From: Lentisphaerota bacterium
GTDB taxonomy: Bacteria; Verrucomicrobiota; Lentisphaeria; Oligosphaerales; JABHEG01
DNA length: 64,000 nucleotides
Assembly: GCA_018676675.1 (NCBI GenBank)
Contig: JABHEG010000142.1
Coordinates: forward strand, 34,589 to 98,588
Direction of reading: 5' to 3'
The position numbers and the translations under genes were made by a program. A model generated the notes under the pieces. It made no database searches and had not been told where the DNA came from. It saw nothing but the letters and a program-made list of their open reading frames with translations. Positions 27,103-36,420 of the stretch are shown here, one piece after another; positions within the stretch are counted from its first letter, which is position 1, and each line of letters opens with the position of its first letter.

Positions 27103-27885
27103 ATGCTGCTGCCAACCGTCGATTTCTGCGGACTCCGCGTTACCCGTCTCCTGATCGGGGGAAACCCGTTCGGGGGCTTCAGCCATCAGACGCCCGAACG
27201 CAACCAGGAGATGATCGATTACTACACGCCGGATCGCATCATCGAGACCCTCGAACGTGCCCGAGACGCCGGGATCAACACCTTTGTCACCAACAACAGC
27301 CCGGACATGCTCGATGTCGTCCGACGCTTCCTCACCGATTGCGGCGGACTCCAATGGATCGCCCAAGTCAATGACCGCTACCTCGGCTCAATGACAGACG
27401 CGATCGACGAAGCCGCAGACGTCGGAGCTGCCGCAATCTACCTGCACGGACGGGAAACTGAGCTTCAATGGGAAGCGAACGATGCGGCCAAACTCGTCAC
27501 CTGCATGGAACGGATCCGCTCACACGGACTCCCCGCCGGGGTCGCCGGACACGGCCCGGAGCCTCATCAGTGGGTCCACGAACAACATGTCGCCGACTTC
27601 CATGCCCATGCCTTCTTCCGCTGCGGAAGTCTCCACAGTGGCGAGGGTCTCAAGTTCAAACTGCGTGACATGCCCCCCGCAACCGAGTGGATCCGCAACA
27701 CACCCAGGCCCTGCATCGGCTACAAGATCATGGGAGCCGGACGCATCGACGCGCGCATGGCCTTTGAGTACGCCTTCGACAGCATCAAACCCAATGATAT
27801 CGTCAACGTCGGCATGCACCGCGGCGACAACGACAACATGGTCGAAGAGAACGTCGCCATGGTCCGGGATATTCTGGGCAACTGA
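27103..27885 (+). CDS. TIM-barrel-like protein of unknown function
   Basis: A 260-residue cytoplasmic protein opening 'VDFCGLRVTRLLIGGNPFGG' with 'PDRIIETLERARDAGINTFV', similar to an aldo/keto-reductase-like first barrel turn. The usual catalytic Tyr/Lys/His set is not obvious. Conserved-looking His/Glu motifs are 'AAIYLHGRETELQWE', 'AGHGPEPHQWVHEQH' and 'VNVGMHRGDND'. I do not recognise a named family. The start at 27103 follows AGGAAAGAAG; the frame is open 22 codons further. It is divergent from the sensor kinase (196 bp) and converges on the DUF3604 gene (9 bp). Confidence 0.65.
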   Translation: MLLPTVDFCGLRVTRLLIGGNPFGGFSHQTPERNQEMIDYYTPDRIIETLERARDAGINTFVTNNSPDMLDVVRRFLTDCGGLQWIAQVNDRYLGSMTDAIDEAADVGAAAIYLHGRETELQWEANDAAKLVTCMERIRSHGLPAGVAGHGPEPHQWVHEQHVADFHAHAFFRCGSLHSGEGLKFKLRDMPPATEWIRNTPRPCIGYKIMGAGRIDARMAFEYAFDSIKPNDIVNVGMHRGDNDNMVEENVAMVRDILGN

Positions 27886-27894
27886 ACTACACGA

Positions 27895-29439
27895 TCAGGC
27901 ATCCACCCAGATTGGTGATGACCACGCGTACTGCCCGTTCAGCTGGCTCACCCGCACGTAGTAAAAACTCCGCCCGCCTTTAGGTGGATCATCCCCAAAC
28001 TCGAGCTCGGCCGTGTAGCCACTCTCCGGCACGGCCTGGTGAATCTTCACCTTGTAGGAACACCCGTAGAGCTTGTCTGTCACCGTGTCGTATTCCCGCG
28101 GGTCAACGCCGTACACGTCCCGCAAACAGCGTTCCGTTCCGTCGGGGTCGAAGAGCACGCGCGAACCGGCCAGCAACTCCCGCAGGGAAAACGTCCCCGA
28201 GTGCGGACCACAGTCGAGGGTCACCGTCGCGTCCGGGCTTCCCTCTAACTCCAGAACAATCGACTGCGCGCAGGCCCGGCCATGCGTGATCAGTCGGTAT
28301 ATGCAAGACGTCTCGTCCCACTCCATGATCTCCTGCCCAAGCCGCGAAAAGCGCCCCTCCACTGACTCAATCCGGCAGCCGCTTGCCGAAATCCGGGCGT
28401 TCCACTCTTTCGCGACCACGCTCTGCTCAGGTGATGCGCCGAGACCCCAGCCATGCTCGACCTGCAGCTTCACACGCACCATGTCCTGAGTGGGAACCGC
28501 CCACGTGCCCTGGTGACAGTGCGTCGCCACGACCCGGTTGTCCCGGATCAGCTCGATGCGGTCAATGGCCTGCGTGCCCACCGCTCGAGCTCGGATCGAC
28601 AACGGACCACGTGCCGTGAACACGTCCCCCATCATATGGTCATTGATGCTGAAACCAAGCTCTATCCTGTCACCGGTCACGCCATAGACACGGCGCGAGT
28701 GGAAGGCCTCCCAGAGCGACTCACGCGTCAGCTCCCGTGCGTAGCATGCCATCAGCCCTGCTCCATGGCGACCGGCAAAAGGGACACCGTCCTGAGAGGC
28801 AATGATGCCCACGCGACAGCCCTGCGCCAACCCGTCCTGAACGGTGTTCCCGGTCACTCGTGGCCCCATGATGCTGTTCCGACCCATCGGCAAACAGGAG
28901 TCGTCACTCTCCGAACAACCGTGGCCGGAGAAGATCTCTGCGAACGGCGAAATGAGTTCGTCGTAGTGCGCCCAATCCTTGCTGCGATGTTCGGGGGCGT
29001 AGGCTGTGTGGTGGGGAATCGCGATGCCGTCGCGCGCCCTGAGATTGGCGTAGAGCTCGTCGATGTGCAGGCTGAGGTCCAACGGCTGATCGTCGTGGAG
29101 ATAGACCACGTTGTGGTCACCCCATCTGGTCCGGTCACCGGTCCACTCATAGCCGGGAAACGTGACGAACTCCCCAGGGCGATGGTGACGCTTGGTCAGC
29201 TCCGAGATAGCCTCCCAGTAGGGCCCAAACTCATCACGCGGGCCGCGGCTCTCCAGGCTCGGCATCCCAGGTCGTGAGACCAGGTGCAGTGCCGGATAGA
29301 AGATCACAGGCATAAAGTCCAGGTAAGGGGCTGCGGCCGTCAGACTGTGGTCGACATAGTCCCGCCACGTCGCCTCAGGGGCTATGTGCGGGGGATACTG
29401 GCAGTGGGTGTCACCCCAGAAGAGCTGCATACCGTCCAT
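27895..29439 (-). CDS. DUF3604-family protein (PHP-like metal-dependent fold)
   Basis: A 514-residue protein. The opening 'GMQLFWGDTHCQYPPH' matches DUF3604 ('LFWGDLHxHT'), and 'FVTFPGYEWTG', 'IAIPHHTAYAP', 'EIFSGHGCSES' and 'RVGIIASQDGVPFAGRHG' provide the His/Asp/Glu set of a PHP-like metal site. The ending 'SFYYVRVSQLNGQYAWSSPI' plus WVDA is characteristic. Function is unproven; a metal-dependent hydrolase role is likely. GGAGGAAGG precedes the ATG at 29439. Only 2 bp separate it from the UroD-like stop, so it is the last gene of a tightly packed operon. Confidence 0.85.
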   Translation of the reverse strand: MDGMQLFWGDTHCQYPPHIAPEATWRDYVDHSLTAAAPYLDFMPVIFYPALHLVSRPGMPSLESRGPRDEFGPYWEAISELTKRHHRPGEFVTFPGYEWTGDRTRWGDHNVVYLHDDQPLDLSLHIDELYANLRARDGIAIPHHTAYAPEHRSKDWAHYDELISPFAEIFSGHGCSESDDSCLPMGRNSIMGPRVTGNTVQDGLAQGCRVGIIASQDGVPFAGRHGAGLMACYARELTRESLWEAFHSRRVYGVTGDRIELGFSINDHMMGDVFTARGPLSIRARAVGTQAIDRIELIRDNRVVATHCHQGTWAVPTQDMVRVKLQVEHGWGLGASPEQSVVAKEWNARISASGCRIESVEGRFSRLGQEIMEWDETSCIYRLITHGRACAQSIVLELEGSPDATVTLDCGPHSGTFSLRELLAGSRVLFDPDGTERCLRDVYGVDPREYDTVTDKLYGCSYKVKIHQAVPESGYTAELEFGDDPPKGGRSFYYVRVSQLNGQYAWSSPIWVDA

Positions 29440-29441
29440 TG

Positions 29442-30605
29442 TCACCTTCCTCCAGCCAGAGAGCACGAGCGAACTTCATCCACCATCGCCAGCAGGTTTT
29501 CCTCCGGCGTTTCACGCCCGACCTGATCACCCGTACCGACGATAAGTCGCGGATTGCCGGCAAACGCCTCGACAATCTCGCGGACCTCGCGACGAGCGTC
29601 GCCGGGTGTTCCCCGAATCAACGTCTCAACCGTGTGCACGTTGCCGTTCATGGTGGTCCGACCCTCAAGCAGACGCGCAACCTGTTTGAGCCCCGCAAGC
29701 CCCGTCACATCACCACCAGGAGGGCGTTCGAACGGACACACACAGTCAATGCCCAGCTCTGCGAAGTCCGCAACCGTCTCCATGCAACGCCCATGGAAAT
29801 GCACGTGAAGCAAACGCCCGTGTCGATGGACTTCCTCACACACAGCCCGAATGACCGGCCTGTCCCAACGACGCCACATCTCAGGACCTATCAAACTGTT
29901 GCAGCTCCATGAACAGCCGACGCACAGACTCTCCATCGGGGTCCGCTCACAAATCACCCGAGCCAGGCGGACAACGCGATCGATGTAACGCTCCTGCAGT
30001 TCCAGCAGGACAGGCTCGAGATCGGGATCGAGAAAATCAAGTACACCGGCTTCGAATCCGCCGTCCCGCGCGCCGGCATAGATATCAAAAAAAGGGACGC
30101 CAAGCCAGGCCTCAAGAAGGTAGCTCTCACCGACCTCTTCCCAGGCGTCGACCAGGCCGCTGACATCCATGGCTTCCGGCTCCCCGCCAAACACCATCTC
30201 TTCCCAGGCCCCCAGATCTCGCACGACATCCTTGACAGGCCGCTCGATAACCCAGCTCGGCTCGTCGCGGCTGACCTGCGAAGCCGAGAAGAGGTCGCCC
30301 TTTGGTGTCCGAGCCACCGTGCGCGTCTCAAGCGTGTCGTCGTCGACCCAGGTCTCGGTGCTTGTCTGGGAGATGCCCGGGTTCTGAGGAGCAGCGAATG
30401 CGACACCCCACCCTTCGCACCCAACATACTCAAACGCGTGCTTGAGGGCCTGGTGGAACGGGATCTCCCGGGCAAACGCAATCATGTCGAGCCCGAGGAG
30501 CTTCGCCGGATAGTAGTACCAGAGCTCCGGCGCAACCGCGGGGCGATCGTTGGACACTCCGCGGTACGCGTTCAGCATGCGTTGCTTGGGAGTAGTCGCG
30601 GACAT
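29442..30605 (-). CDS. Uroporphyrinogen decarboxylase-like methyltransferase family protein
   Basis: A 387-residue cytoplasmic protein. The N-terminus 'TPKQRMLNAYRGVSNDRPAV' plus APEL is the classic UroD-like start. 'HGRLLHVHFHGRCMETVADF' is the HxH/Cys region resembling the zinc site of MtaA-type methyltransferases, and 'GIDCVCPFERPPGGDV' follows. The true uroporphyrinogen substrate is unlikely in this setting. The ATG at 30605 overlaps the TGA of the upstream DUF6067-like gene as TGATG, implying translational coupling; 2 bp separate it from the DUF3604 gene. It is a second member of the family found at 7978-9057. Confidence 0.85.
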   Translation of the reverse strand: MSATTPKQRMLNAYRGVSNDRPAVAPELWYYYPAKLLGLDMIAFAREIPFHQALKHAFEYVGCEGWGVAFAAPQNPGISQTSTETWVDDDTLETRTVARTPKGDLFSASQVSRDEPSWVIERPVKDVVRDLGAWEEMVFGGEPEAMDVSGLVDAWEEVGESYLLEAWLGVPFFDIYAGARDGGFEAGVLDFLDPDLEPVLLELQERYIDRVVRLARVICERTPMESLCVGCSWSCNSLIGPEMWRRWDRPVIRAVCEEVHRHGRLLHVHFHGRCMETVADFAELGIDCVCPFERPPGGDVTGLAGLKQVARLLEGRTTMNGNVHTVETLIRGTPGDARREVREIVEAFAGNPRLIVGTGDQVGRETPEENLLAMVDEVRSCSLAGGR

Positions 30606-33600
30606 CAACGCCCCTCGCCCTCTGCCGACCCGATTCGGATGAGGTCATACTCCCAGGGATCAAGGTCGAGCGCAAGCTGCCCCTCATGCCATGCGGCCTT
30701 CCTCCCGCTGAGCAACCGCTCAGTTCGGGCCAGCCCGCCCACCGAGTCGACGCCTTCACCTGCGGCGATCGCAAGCCGCACAGCACCAGCGGTCTGGTTC
30801 GCCACCACGACCAGATAGTCCCCGCGCTCGGCATGAGCATAGAAACTGATCGGGTTACCCCCGGCTTCACGGAATAAGCTCTGTTCCCAGTAGGGATGGA
30901 ACGTCGCTTGGTCAATCCGGAAGTCCTCGAAGATCGACCACATCGGCAGCAGCATCTTCTGACGCTCTTTGGGCGGCAACCAACTGGGTGCGCAGTCCAC
31001 ATCGTGCAGAGCGATCAGTCCGAGGAAGCGTCCCGCAGGGATGGCCTGCTTCTTCGTCAGTTGCGGGAGAATGATCGACTGCGGTCCCCACTGTCGGCCA
31101 AATTCGGCCCGCATGACGTCGGGAGTCAGGGCATCGTAATCCAACGGAGACCCGTAATTCTCGCCCTTCAAATGAAGATCGAGCAACCCAACAATCGGCG
31201 CAACCGTTCCGAGCGAGACGTGCCCGAACAGCACCGATTTCTCGCCTTTGTTCTTCCGTGCCACGTAAAGCAGCTTCTTGAAGTGAGCCCGAGCGGCCGA
31301 GAGCGGCCAGTCTGCCATCCCCTGGTGCCCGTGGGCTACTCCTCGGGAACAGCTCCTCGCCATGACGCCATCCAGGTACACGCCGTCCGCATCAAACTCC
31401 TGCATCATCGTGTCCAGCACAGAACAGTAGTAGTCGGACCAGGACGTGGCGAGACAGCACTTGGCCGTCCGGGTGCGCCATTGCATCGTCTCGGCAGGAA
31501 CGGTCGTCACCCAGTCCCCCCAATACCGGGTGTAGGCTTCGGTCTCGGTCCCCGCATCGATGTACTGGTAGCTGGTGAACCGCATCCCTTTGGCCTTGTG
31601 CCCGGCGATCCACGTACGAATCATGTCGGCCTCGGCCGGCCACGGCGGGTAGTTCATCTTGCCTTTGAGGCTCATCTCGAACACGGTGTCGCCAATCTTC
31701 GACGCCGGGAAACGAAATCGTTCAGGAGGCATGTTGTAGGCGAGTAGTCCACGCATTCGTCGCTCCGCAGGAGGACGAGTCGGGGTTGCCTGGAAAGCGA
31801 ACGTGAACACAAGAGGACCTTCAAGGCGACGCTCTTCACCCAGGGGCCGGAGAACGGCGAGCCAGGCATCACCATCCTGCTCGAAACCAATCCGGCGACG
31901 CCCCGCGCCGGGCCGCCAGTCCGAGAAGTCCTCGGCCAACCAGCAGAGGCCGGTCCTGTCGTCGCCCAGCCAGTAGTAGTGACGCTCGTCTTTGAGGACG
32001 GGAAACGCATCACGCTCCGTGACCGCTCCGAACAGCTTGTCTCCCCACTTGCCGTTGACGTGGAAAAACTCAACACACTCACCCCGCAGCGGTATCCCGA
32101 TCGTCAGTTCCGAAACGCTCACAGGCTCGTGTGGCGTCAACGTGACCCGACACTCGACATACCCATCATACTCAACCGTGCTGCTCACAACAACACCCAC
32201 ACCCGCGCCGGTGCCCGATTTGCTCAGAGACACAGAAGCCGGCGTGGATTTGGCCACCGTGATCGAGTCGTCGTCCCACCGCACGGCCTGTTCCGCCACA
32301 CGCAACGTCAGAGCCACTGGTCCAGCCAGGAGTTCCCGCTCGCCAACCCGAACAGAAACAGGCAAAGGACTGCTCCCGAATTGGTACACCCGCTGCCCGC
32401 AACGAACGACGCCACGGTCCGCGTCCACCTGAACCGGCGACCACGGCCATGGCACGAAATCCTCGGGTGGATCATAGGCACCAGACCACTCGGGAACGGG
32501 AGGTACGCGGTAGTCGACCGAGGCCTCAAAAGTGGTCCCGTCGCTCGTCGTGAAACAACAAGCGATGCTCACGGGCATACCGGCCAAGACAGGTGTGGAT
32601 GCATCAAACTCCACCCCGAATCGCACCTTCTCGATGCCCTCGACAGTCCTGCGCGCCAACACCCCGCCATCCGAACCGGTCACGACGTAGTCGAGCTTGA
32701 GACCATCCTTCAGTGGGTTCAACGGTAGGCCGGTCAAGTCAGTCAACACCCCGAGGGTTGACGTCTTCAACACGTAATACGGCTCCAGGCTTACCGGTTT
32801 GGACACGCAAAACGGCACGTCTCGCTCATACATCAGCATGCCGGACGCATCATCCCGCAAGGACAGGTAAGCCACATAGGCTCCCTCTTCGGGCACACGG
32901 ATGGTGGGCTTGGGCAGCTCCGTTGCGTCTCCCCCCGCAGCCCAGACGGCATGACCGGCTGTGTCCGAAACGGCCTCTCCTGTCGCTCGCGTCACCCCCC
33001 ATTCCTCCCTGATCTTCATGGTCCCACCGTCCCTGGGGCTAACGCTCACGCGAGAGGCGGGGAGACCGGCGGTCGGCTGCCCCCAACTCCGCTCCTGAAC
33101 AACGCAGGCCCCATCCGTGAACACGATCCGGGCCATCAGCTTCCGGTACTCACCCGTCAGCGACGTCAACAAGTCTTCCATGCCTTTCCAGTTTCGAGCC
33201 GCATTGAAATGCCACACGTCTCCCGGTTGAGGAGAGGGCACGCCGAGCGAAGCAAACGTGACTGCTCCCTCGGCCTCCCAGAGGCCCGCCTCATCATCCA
33301 CGTAACACTGGTAGGTCCAGTCACCGTTCCAGCTGATGTCGCCATAGCGCCTGTCATTGACTGCCCCCTCGCAGTTGCCGATGAATTGGATGTACCTGCT
33401 CGGATCCTCAGGCGCAAAGTAAAGCTCGAGTGAGTCGTCAAGAAACACCTTCCCGTCACGATCCTTGGCAAAGCAGCGCAACGCCTTTTCGTCCCAGGCT
33501 CCCCCTTCCTGCGTCCCTGGTGGGAAGTGGGAACGATAGGCAAAGTAGATACGCGTCGCATCATAGGCCAGCCAGACTCGGCCCTGACGGTGACTGTACA

Positions 33601-34525
33601 CCTTACTCGTGAGTCCCAGGAATCCCTCGACGCTGCACGCAACGCCCCACTCGACATCGTCGACCCGGCCGTCAAGACGAGGCGGCTTCGTACGCGGTGG
33701 AACGGGGAACAAGGGGGCGGTGAGAGGAGCTCGTTCCATGTTGACGTGTCCTTTCCTTTTGTGTAGCGAGAGGATCTGCTCCTCGTTCAGAGCTGAGTCG
33801 AGGACGACGAGTTGATCGAAGCAGAAGCCGGACTCAAGAGAGAACGTCTCTGCAAGCACACGGGGCACTTTGACAGGCTTCCCGGCCGAGACCCGACCGC
33901 GGTGTCTGACCTTGCCATCAACGGCAATCAGCATCTCGGCGACGTTCCACGAAACAGTCACCTGCTTCCAGACAGACGAATCCTCTCGCCACACCTTGGC
34001 CGCATCGGGAAACACAATGACACTGATATCTGTCGATATCCTGCTGTCGTCGGTCAGGAGGAAGCGCACATCCCACCGACTGGTCGAACGGGTGAATCCG
34101 CAGTAGATCTGGAGCGCGTTCAGGAGCTTCCGCGGCACCCTTCCCTGCGCACAGCGCAACATCGGGTAGTTCTTCTTCGGGTCAATGAGCGGGGCCGCCG
34201 GCCGAACGAAGAAGGAGATCGTCCCAGAGTTCGGAACGAGGTTGCCCGCCGTGGCAAACGCAACCGCTTCATCCATCCGGATGCCCTTCCCCATCACACC
34301 TGGAACGGGCGAGGTCTTCCCGGCAACAGCAGGTGCACCGCCCCCCCGTGCCACATCCGCGGCGAGCCCACCATCGAAGGTCGCCAGAAACAGGACACGA
34401 TGGGCCAGATCGACAGACAGGGCACATGAACACACCGCCATGGCCAGGCAAACCAGCTGCGTCACAGTCCCACTCCGCAGACGACAGCTCCCCCTCGAAG
34501 CCCGTGGATCGGTTTCCTGAAGCAT
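30605..34525 (-). CDS. Large secreted DUF6067/GH123-like hydrolase with LamG and CBM9-like modules
   Basis: About 1,306 residues, probably exported through the hydrophobic segment 'VTQLVCLAMAVCSCALSVDL'. A LamG-like module lies at ~45-250 ('NSGTISFFVRPAAP'), and a CBM9-like module at ~275-480 ('KPPRLDGRVDDVEWGVACSV', 'IYFAYRSHFPPGTQEGGAW'). The beta-sandwich (~690-960) carries 'VEYDGYVECRVTLTPHEPVS' and 'YYWLGDDRTGLCWLAEDFSD', and the TIM barrel (~990-1290) carries 'FDADGVYLDGVMARSC' near 1047 and 'TFHPYWEQSLF'. It shares this core with the proteins at 22223 and 39582. The start at 34525 is the most plausible ATG; its ribosome site is weak and upstream frame sequence is low-complexity. It overlaps the UroD-like gene as TGATG. 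Confidence 0.78.
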   Translation of the reverse strand: MLQETDPRASRGSCRLRSGTVTQLVCLAMAVCSCALSVDLAHRVLFLATFDGGLAADVARGGGAPAVAGKTSPVPGVMGKGIRMDEAVAFATAGNLVPNSGTISFFVRPAAPLIDPKKNYPMLRCAQGRVPRKLLNALQIYCGFTRSTSRWDVRFLLTDDSRISTDISVIVFPDAAKVWREDSSVWKQVTVSWNVAEMLIAVDGKVRHRGRVSAGKPVKVPRVLAETFSLESGFCFDQLVVLDSALNEEQILSLHKRKGHVNMERAPLTAPLFPVPPRTKPPRLDGRVDDVEWGVACSVEGFLGLTSKVYSHRQGRVWLAYDATRIYFAYRSHFPPGTQEGGAWDEKALRCFAKDRDGKVFLDDSLELYFAPEDPSRYIQFIGNCEGAVNDRRYGDISWNGDWTYQCYVDDEAGLWEAEGAVTFASLGVPSPQPGDVWHFNAARNWKGMEDLLTSLTGEYRKLMARIVFTDGACVVQERSWGQPTAGLPASRVSVSPRDGGTMKIREEWGVTRATGEAVSDTAGHAVWAAGGDATELPKPTIRVPEEGAYVAYLSLRDDASGMLMYERDVPFCVSKPVSLEPYYVLKTSTLGVLTDLTGLPLNPLKDGLKLDYVVTGSDGGVLARRTVEGIEKVRFGVEFDASTPVLAGMPVSIACCFTTSDGTTFEASVDYRVPPVPEWSGAYDPPEDFVPWPWSPVQVDADRGVVRCGQRVYQFGSSPLPVSVRVGERELLAGPVALTLRVAEQAVRWDDDSITVAKSTPASVSLSKSGTGAGVGVVVSSTVEYDGYVECRVTLTPHEPVSVSELTIGIPLRGECVEFFHVNGKWGDKLFGAVTERDAFPVLKDERHYYWLGDDRTGLCWLAEDFSDWRPGAGRRRIGFEQDGDAWLAVLRPLGEERRLEGPLVFTFAFQATPTRPPAERRMRGLLAYNMPPERFRFPASKIGDTVFEMSLKGKMNYPPWPAEADMIRTWIAGHKAKGMRFTSYQYIDAGTETEAYTRYWGDWVTTVPAETMQWRTRTAKCCLATSWSDYYCSVLDTMMQEFDADGVYLDGVMARSCSRGVAHGHQGMADWPLSAARAHFKKLLYVARKNKGEKSVLFGHVSLGTVAPIVGLLDLHLKGENYGSPLDYDALTPDVMRAEFGRQWGPQSIILPQLTKKQAIPAGRFLGLIALHDVDCAPSWLPPKERQKMLLPMWSIFEDFRIDQATFHPYWEQSLFREAGGNPISFYAHAERGDYLVVVANQTAGAVRLAIAAGEGVDSVGGLARTERLLSGRKAAWHEGQLALDLDPWEYDLIRIGSAEGEGR

Positions 34526-34674
34526 CGTAGCAGGGACCTCCGCTGGCTGAGTCCGTGACACCACCTGAATGACGCGGTCACACCACGTTACGCTGCGCGA
34601 CCCACGATTCAACCTTGCGTCGCCCTCTTCTTTCCGTCCGTCCCTCCGTCTCGCCCCCCCCTCCTCCGTCTGTC

Positions 34675-35076
34675 CAGGGCCGCAGTTTCCAGCCCCTCCT
34701 GGAAGGCAAGCCCTGGCCCTCCCACGACGCTGTGTTCGCAGAGAAGACGCACCACTGCCACTACGATCCCATGCGCTGCATCCGAACACGTACGCACAAG
34801 TACATCTTCAACTTCGGTCAACTCCGGCCCATTGAGATTCCTTCGGACGTCGAGATGGACACTCTCGCGTCTGTGCCGAAGCTACACCGTTCCCGACGCC
34901 CCATGGCGGAGCTTCACGATTTGGTCAACGACCCTTTGGAGCGCGAGAACCTGGCGGGAAGCCCCGAGAGCGCCGCCCTGGAAGCGGACCTCAAGGCCCG
35001 CCTGCATGACTTCCTGAAGGGAACGGAAGACGCGCTGCTGAACGGCGTTCTGCCTATCCCGAAATACCTCGGCTGA
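34675..35076 (+). pseudogene. C-terminal remnant of a type I sulfatase
   Basis: About 133 codons match only the last part of a sulfatase: 'GRSFQPLLEGKPWPSHDAVF', 'HYDPMRCIRTRTHKYIFNFG' and 'AELHDLVNDPLERENLAGSP' are the usual C-terminal motifs. The catalytic Cys-x-Pro/Ser-x-Arg and the alkaline-phosphatase-like core are absent. Immediately upstream the frame runs into a pyrimidine-rich stretch (34621-34674), and the promoter side of the divergent DUF6067-like gene follows. The stop is intact. A deletion or recombination that removed the first ~350 codons is the simplest reading. Confidence 0.8.
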
Positions 35077-35101
35077 GCATGGGTGCCCGGGTCGGCCGGG
35101 A

Positions 35102-35196
35102 GGAAGACCGCTTACGTTGTGCGCGGCTCGCTTCGGAAAGCCCCGCCGTCCGGCAGAGCCCTGACCAACGGGAGGGGGAGCCAAAACGGAAGACCG
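35102..35196 (+). repeat. Dispersed mosaic repeat, copy A
   Basis: It starts ggaagaccgcttacgttgtg and continues cgcggctcg (35102-35130), followed by cagagccctgacc (35154-35166), aacgggaggggg (35167-35178) and a second ggaagaccg (35188-35196). The same words in the same order occur on the minus strand at 48702-48841. It lies between the sulfatase remnant and the arylsulfotransferase-like gene. Confidence 0.75.
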
Positions 35197-35231
35197 TCAG
35201 CGGAGCCCCCACTCGTCGGCACAACTGCGCC

Positions 35232-36323
35232 TCACCCAATTCTGGCCAGCAGGCCCGTCACCTCGTCCGGAGAGTAACGCAAACAGCGGTAGACAGCCCC
35301 TCGACAATCCGGGGTGACGTGTGGGTTCACAAAATCCCACACGATCTCTCCATCCAGCGTGACCTCGAACAGGCGAGACTTGCTGCCTTCGCAGATCAAG
35401 GTATTGCCGTTGGGAAGACGCTGTGCCCCTGAGATGTAAGGACTGAAGAACGACGCCTTCGGGTCTGCCGCGTATTCCCACTCGATTGTCTCTGTCAGCG
35501 GGTCAACCTCGATGACCCGCGAATGGCCGCGCAGCGTCCCATTGTCGTAGATCAGGATTCGCCCGTTGGGCAGCATGTGGGGTTTGTGCTGGCCGTCGAT
35601 CACCCCAGGTCCCCAGGCCCACACGATCGCTCCGGACTCACGATCAATGACACCGATGACATCATTGCTGCGGTACGAAAAGACGATGTTCCCGGGCTTG
35701 AACCGGACTGCCCCTCCAGCCTCGAGTTCCTTCTCGTAAGTCTGGTTTGGCGGGATGATCTGGAGCGTGTTGTTGTGCGCCCAATCGAAGGCGAACTTCC
35801 CGTGAGCCCGTTCCATCACGTGGTGCCAGGACGATTCCGGCAGCAGGCGTCGAAGGTCCTCCAGATGCTCCTCACCACGCCATTCCCACACGAGTTCCTG
35901 GTCACGGGTGATCTCGACCATATAGGAGTGTCTCGTCATACCGGGAGCCAAGCCGGGCCAAGCCCGTTCGGTGATGGCATGGATGAGTAGGTTGCCGTTC
36001 GCCAGAATCTGAAAATCATGGTCAACGCGACATGGGTAGAACCAAACGACGTTGCCCTTCGGATCCACCTCACGGATTCCCGCACTGGCCAAGTCCGAGC
36101 GATCGTTGGTCGGGTAGAGGAGATTCCCGTTGGGCAGGAGGCGGCAGAACGACTGAAGTGCGTTGTGTACCGGCCAGCGGTGGACAAGCTGCCCACACAT
36201 GTCAACGAGGCAGATCACCCCTTCAGGCTCGTCACTGGGCGCGAATTTCGGCACCGAAGGAGCATAAAGCGTATATCCCTCGAAACACTTCTCGGGCTGG
36301 TGTATTCGGAGTCCTGTTTCCAT
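35232..36323 (-). CDS. Arylsulfotransferase (ASST)-like beta-propeller protein
   Basis: A 363-residue protein. 'VDHDFQILANGNLLIHAITE', 'HSYMVEITRDQELVWEWRGE', 'FDWAHNNTLQIIPPNQ', 'GQHKPHMLPNGRILIYDNG' and 'RGHSRVIEVDPLTETIEWEY' are the repeated blades of Arylsulfotran-type propellers; the HN/HKPHMLPNG histidines fall where ASST places its active site. Classical ASSTs are periplasmic and move sulfate between phenols; no signal peptide is seen here, so this may be a non-catalytic or cytoplasmic relative. The ATG at 36323 is preferred over a GTG at 36350. It follows the ureohydrolase gene after 97 bp on the same strand. Confidence 0.75.
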   Translation of the reverse strand: METGLRIHQPEKCFEGYTLYAPSVPKFAPSDEPEGVICLVDMCGQLVHRWPVHNALQSFCRLLPNGNLLYPTNDRSDLASAGIREVDPKGNVVWFYPCRVDHDFQILANGNLLIHAITERAWPGLAPGMTRHSYMVEITRDQELVWEWRGEEHLEDLRRLLPESSWHHVMERAHGKFAFDWAHNNTLQIIPPNQTYEKELEAGGAVRFKPGNIVFSYRSNDVIGVIDRESGAIVWAWGPGVIDGQHKPHMLPNGRILIYDNGTLRGHSRVIEVDPLTETIEWEYAADPKASFFSPYISGAQRLPNGNTLICEGSKSRLFEVTLDGEIVWDFVNPHVTPDCRGAVYRCLRYSPDEVTGLLARIG

Positions 36324-36420
36324 AGTCAATGCCTTCAGATTGTAGCCCACTTGTTACTCAAAAAGGCTGCGACAGTGGGTCGGCGGTCGGCCGCGCGGCA
36401 CGGGCACCGACCCCCTCTGC

